Source of the DNA: Gammaproteobacteria bacterium
GTDB taxonomy: Bacteria; Pseudomonadota; Gammaproteobacteria; Steroidobacterales; Steroidobacteraceae
Assembly: GCA_030040235.1 (NCBI GenBank)
Contig: JASHUC010000052.1
Coordinates: 1 to 8,039 of the forward strand
Reading direction: 5' to 3'
Length of the DNA: 8,039 nt
Part shown: one piece after another, positions 5,684 to 8,039 of the stretch
Numbering within the stretch: the first letter of the stretch is position 1
How the letters are laid out: the number at the start of each line of letters is the position of its first letter
Made by a program: the position numbers and the translations under genes
The notes under the pieces: model-generated
What the model was told of the DNA's origin: nothing
The model's database searches: none
The model's input: only the letters and a program-made list of their open reading frames with translations

Positions 5684-8039
5684 AGTGCGCGGCAGGCATC
5701 GGGGCGGCGGTGGTCCTTGCGCTCTCGGCCTGCGCGCACAGCGGCCGCCCGCAAGCGCCCACGACCATCAGTGATCTCGTCGCGCGTCCGATCGAGGTGC
5801 GCCCGGATGCTCCGACGGACGCCAGCGCCGCCAAGGCGATGGAGAATTACCGCCAGTTTCTCGCGCTGCAGAACACCGACCCGAAGCTGCGCGCCGAGGC
5901 CATGCGCCGGCTCGGCGATCTGAATCTCGAGTCGGGGCAGCTCGATAGAATGGAGAGCGAGCTCGCGCAGATCGACCTGCAGAGCGCCGCGGCAATCAAG
6001 CTCTACACGCAGCTCCTCAAGGCCTATCCGCAGTATCCGCGCAACGACGCGGTGCTCTACCAGCTCGCCCGCGCCTACGAGACGACCGGGCAGCCGGAGC
6101 AGGCGCTTGCGACGCTCGATGAGCTCGCGGCGCGTTACCCGGCAAGCCCGCAGATCGATGAGGTGCAGTTCCGGCGCGGCGAGATCCTGTTCTCCGAGAA
6201 ACGCTATCCGCAGGCCGAGGCGGCCTATGGGCTCGTCATTCAGCGTGGGCCGGGGACGCCGTTCTATCCCCAGAGCCTGTACAAGCACGGCTGGGCGCTG
6301 TTCAAGCAGGCGAAGAACGAGGAGAGTCTGCCGTCCTTCGCCGGCGTGCTCGACCAGGCGCTCCTCGGGGGCGACGTGCACGGGCGGCTGAAGCCCCCGG
6401 AGGAGCTGTCACGCGCCAATCGCGAGCTGGTCGACGACACGCTGCGTGTGATGAGCATCACGTTCTCCTATCTCGATGGGGCCAAGTCGATCGATCAATT
6501 CCTGGCGGGCTACGGGCCGCGCCCGTATACCTACCTCTTGTACTCGCATCTCGGCGATCTGTACGTGGACAAGCAGCGCTACCAGGATGCCGCGGGGACC
6601 TATCGCGAGTTCGTCGCGCGAGATCCGCTGAGCGAGCACGCCCCGGTCCTGGCGATGCAGGCGATCGAGGCCGACCGCAAGGGCGGGTTCACCGACCTCG
6701 TGCTGCAGAGCAAGCGCGACTTCGCCGAGCGCTATCAACTCGGGTCGGCGTTCTGGCGCGGGCGCGACCCGAGCGCGTACCCGGTCGTCGTTCGGGAGCT
6801 GCGCACGAATTTGAAGGATCTCGCGACCTACTACCATGCGCTCGGGCAGTCTTCGGGTCACATCGAGGACTATCGTGAGGCGGCGCGCTGGTACCGCGCG
6901 ACGCTCGAGTCCTTTCCGAACGACCCGGACTCGGCGGCAACGACGGAGCTCCTCGCCGAGACGCTGTTCGCGAGCCACCAGTACCTCGAGGCGGCGACCG
7001 AGTACGAGCGCTCGGCGTACGACTATCCGCGCACGGCCCGCTCGGCTGCGGCGGCCTACGCCGCGCTCGATGCCTATCAGAAGGCGGAGGCGAGCCTCTC
7101 GGGAGCCGCCAAGGCCGAGCTGCATGCGCGCGCCGTGGACTCGGGCATCAAGTTCGCGCAGACCTTCCCCGAGCACCCGGACAGCGGCGGGGTGCTCACG
7201 CGCGCTGCCGAGGATCTCTCCGACGCGCACAACCTGCCGCGCGCGCTCGAGGTCGCACGGCTCGTCCTCGCTCATCAGCCCCCCGTCGATCGACAGAAGC
7301 AGCGCATCGCGTGGACCATCATCGGACAGGCGAGCTTCGATCACGGCGCGTTCGCGGACGCCGAGAATGCCTACATCCGGGCACGCGAGCTTTCCGATCC
7401 GCAGATGCGTGCCGACCTGACGAACCGCATCGCTGCGGCCGTGTACGAGGAGGGCGCGGCGAAGCAGAAGGCGGGCGATGCCCAGGGCGCAGTCGATGAT
7501 TTCCTGCGCGTCGGGCGCGTTGCCCCCGACTCGAAGATCCAATCCACCGCACAGTACGACGCTGCCACACAGCTCATCAATATGAAGCAGTGGGACCGCG
7601 CCATCGGGGTACTCGAGGACTACCGCCGCGAGTTCCCGCAGAGCGAGCGCGTCGCCGAGGTGACGCGCAAGCTCGCAGTCGCCTACGCGCAGGCCGACCA
7701 CCCCGGGCAGGCGGCGGTGGAGTTCGAGCGCATCGCCGCCAATCCGAAGGAGGATCCGGCCGTGCGGCGCGAGGCGCTGATGCGGGCGGCGAACCTGTAC
7801 CAGCAGGCCGGCAACGAGCCTCAATCCGTCTCTGCGCTCGAGCGATTCGTCGCCGCATACCCGCTGCCGGTCGGGGATGCGGAGGAGGCGCGACAGCGCC
7901 TCGCAACGATCGCCGTCAAGCAGGGCGACCCGAGCGCGCTCAAATGGTTCCGCCAGATCGTCGATGCGGATGCGACGGCCGGGCCGGCTCGTACGGCCCG
8001 GACGCACTATCTGGCGGCCGAGGCGCAACTTCAGCTCGC
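5680..8039 (+). CDS. Large outer-membrane TPR lipoprotein, BamD-like repeats (3' end outside window)
   Basis: The frame is open from GTG 5680 to the window edge, 786 complete codons with no stop. The start overlaps the previous TGA by 4 bases and has GGAG 8 bases upstream. The N-terminus is a lipoprotein signal: MKCAAGIGAAVVLALSAC, with lipobox LSAC and lipidated Cys18. Ala at +2 rather than Asp predicts transport to the outer membrane by Lol. The rest is helical TPR repeats with the [A/L]xxYPxSP ends typical of the TPR_6/BamD/YbgF type: a cluster at about residues 105-229 (AAIKLYTQLLKAYPQYPR, LATLDELAARYPASP, AEAAYGLVIQRGPGT), one at 285-332 (LLYSHLGDLYVDKQRYQDAA), one at 400-465 (EAARWYRATLESFPNDPD, EAATEYERSAYDYPRT), then further repeats at 485-570, 605-665 and 670-735. 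BamD itself is only about 245 residues, so this is a much larger scaffold and not BamD. It probably anchors an envelope complex with the preceding TPR protein. Substrate and full length are unknown. Confidence 0.88.
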   Translation, partial: MKCAAGIGAAVVLALSACAHSGRPQAPTTISDLVARPIEVRPDAPTDASAAKAMENYRQFLALQNTDPKLRAEAMRRLGDLNLESGQLDRMESELAQIDLQSAAAIKLYTQLLKAYPQYPRNDAVLYQLARAYETTGQPEQALATLDELAARYPASPQIDEVQFRRGEILFSEKRYPQAEAAYGLVIQRGPGTPFYPQSLYKHGWALFKQAKNEESLPSFAGVLDQALLGGDVHGRLKPPEELSRANRELVDDTLRVMSITFSYLDGAKSIDQFLAGYGPRPYTYLLYSHLGDLYVDKQRYQDAAGTYREFVARDPLSEHAPVLAMQAIEADRKGGFTDLVLQSKRDFAERYQLGSAFWRGRDPSAYPVVVRELRTNLKDLATYYHALGQSSGHIEDYREAARWYRATLESFPNDPDSAATTELLAETLFASHQYLEAATEYERSAYDYPRTARSAAAAYAALDAYQKAEASLSGAAKAELHARAVDSGIKFAQTFPEHPDSGGVLTRAAEDLSDAHNLPRALEVARLVLAHQPPVDRQKQRIAWTIIGQASFDHGAFADAENAYIRARELSDPQMRADLTNRIAAAVYEEGAAKQKAGDAQGAVDDFLRVGRVAPDSKIQSTAQYDAATQLINMKQWDRAIGVLEDYRREFPQSERVAEVTRKLAVAYAQADHPGQAAVEFERIAANPKEDPAVRREALMRAANLYQQAGNEPQSVSALERFVAAYPLPVGDAEEARQRLATIAVKQGDPSALKWFRQIVDADATAGPARTARTHYLAAEAQLQL

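Noticed and set aside
5239..6381. 380-codon open frame on the - strand
   Set aside because: It runs antisense across the junction of two well-supported + strand genes. No domain or ribosome binding site supports it.
6409..8028. 539-codon open frame on the - strand
   Set aside because: It lies wholly antisense to the TPR lipoprotein, which has a lipobox, ribosome binding site and repeats. The product has no recognisable domain and an Arg/Leu/Val-rich composition typical of antisense frames in GC-rich DNA.
1..8039. CRISPR arrays, tRNA or rRNA genes, insertion sequences, attachment sites
   Set aside because: No regularly spaced direct repeats, no tRNA-like cloverleaf or rRNA sequence, and no transposase, integrase or terminal inverted repeats were seen on either strand. 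Apart from 2370-2542 the window is filled by coding sequence.

Overview
This is a GC-rich, densely coded window with every recognisable gene on the + strand. The style (Tat substrate, lipobox lipoprotein, GGAG ribosome binding sites, periplasmic redoxin, BamD-like TPR repeats) suggests a Gram-negative bacterium. A high-GC gammaproteobacterium, or possibly a deltaproteobacterium/myxobacterium, is my best guess, but no marker gene is present and the taxonomy is inference. All recognisable products appear to be exported.

Region 1 (1-2369) is a two-gene unit. The first gene is the 3' end of a large, probably exported protein, open at the left edge and not firmly assigned. Next, 24 bases on and with a strong ribosome binding site, is a 547-residue protein with a twin-arginine signal peptide and a DUF1501-like layout (alkaline-phosphatase-like superfamily). 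This resembles the common bacterial pairing of a DUF1501 protein with a larger uncharacterised secreted partner.

Region 2 (2370-2542) is the only real intergenic gap. It holds an exact TTGACA hexamer and a perfect 8-bp inverted repeat, and is the likely control region for what follows.

Region 3 (2543-8039) is a tightly packed operon. It encodes a TlpA/ResA-like thioredoxin-fold protein with an unusual CGTC active site; a small exported or lipid-anchored protein with a coiled coil followed by a beta-rich domain; a 651-residue periplasmic protein with TPR-like repeats and a long C-terminal coiled coil; and a very large TPR lipoprotein that runs off the right edge after 786 codons. The last two genes overlap by 4 bases (GTGA). 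The pairing of a periplasmic TPR protein with a large TPR lipoprotein recalls envelope clusters that continue into ExbB/TolQ-type and ExbD-type proton-channel genes and an AgmX/PglI C-terminal-domain protein, like the gliding-motility genes of Myxococcus. That continuation is not visible here and is a prediction. The most interesting content of the window is this undescribed envelope assembly.
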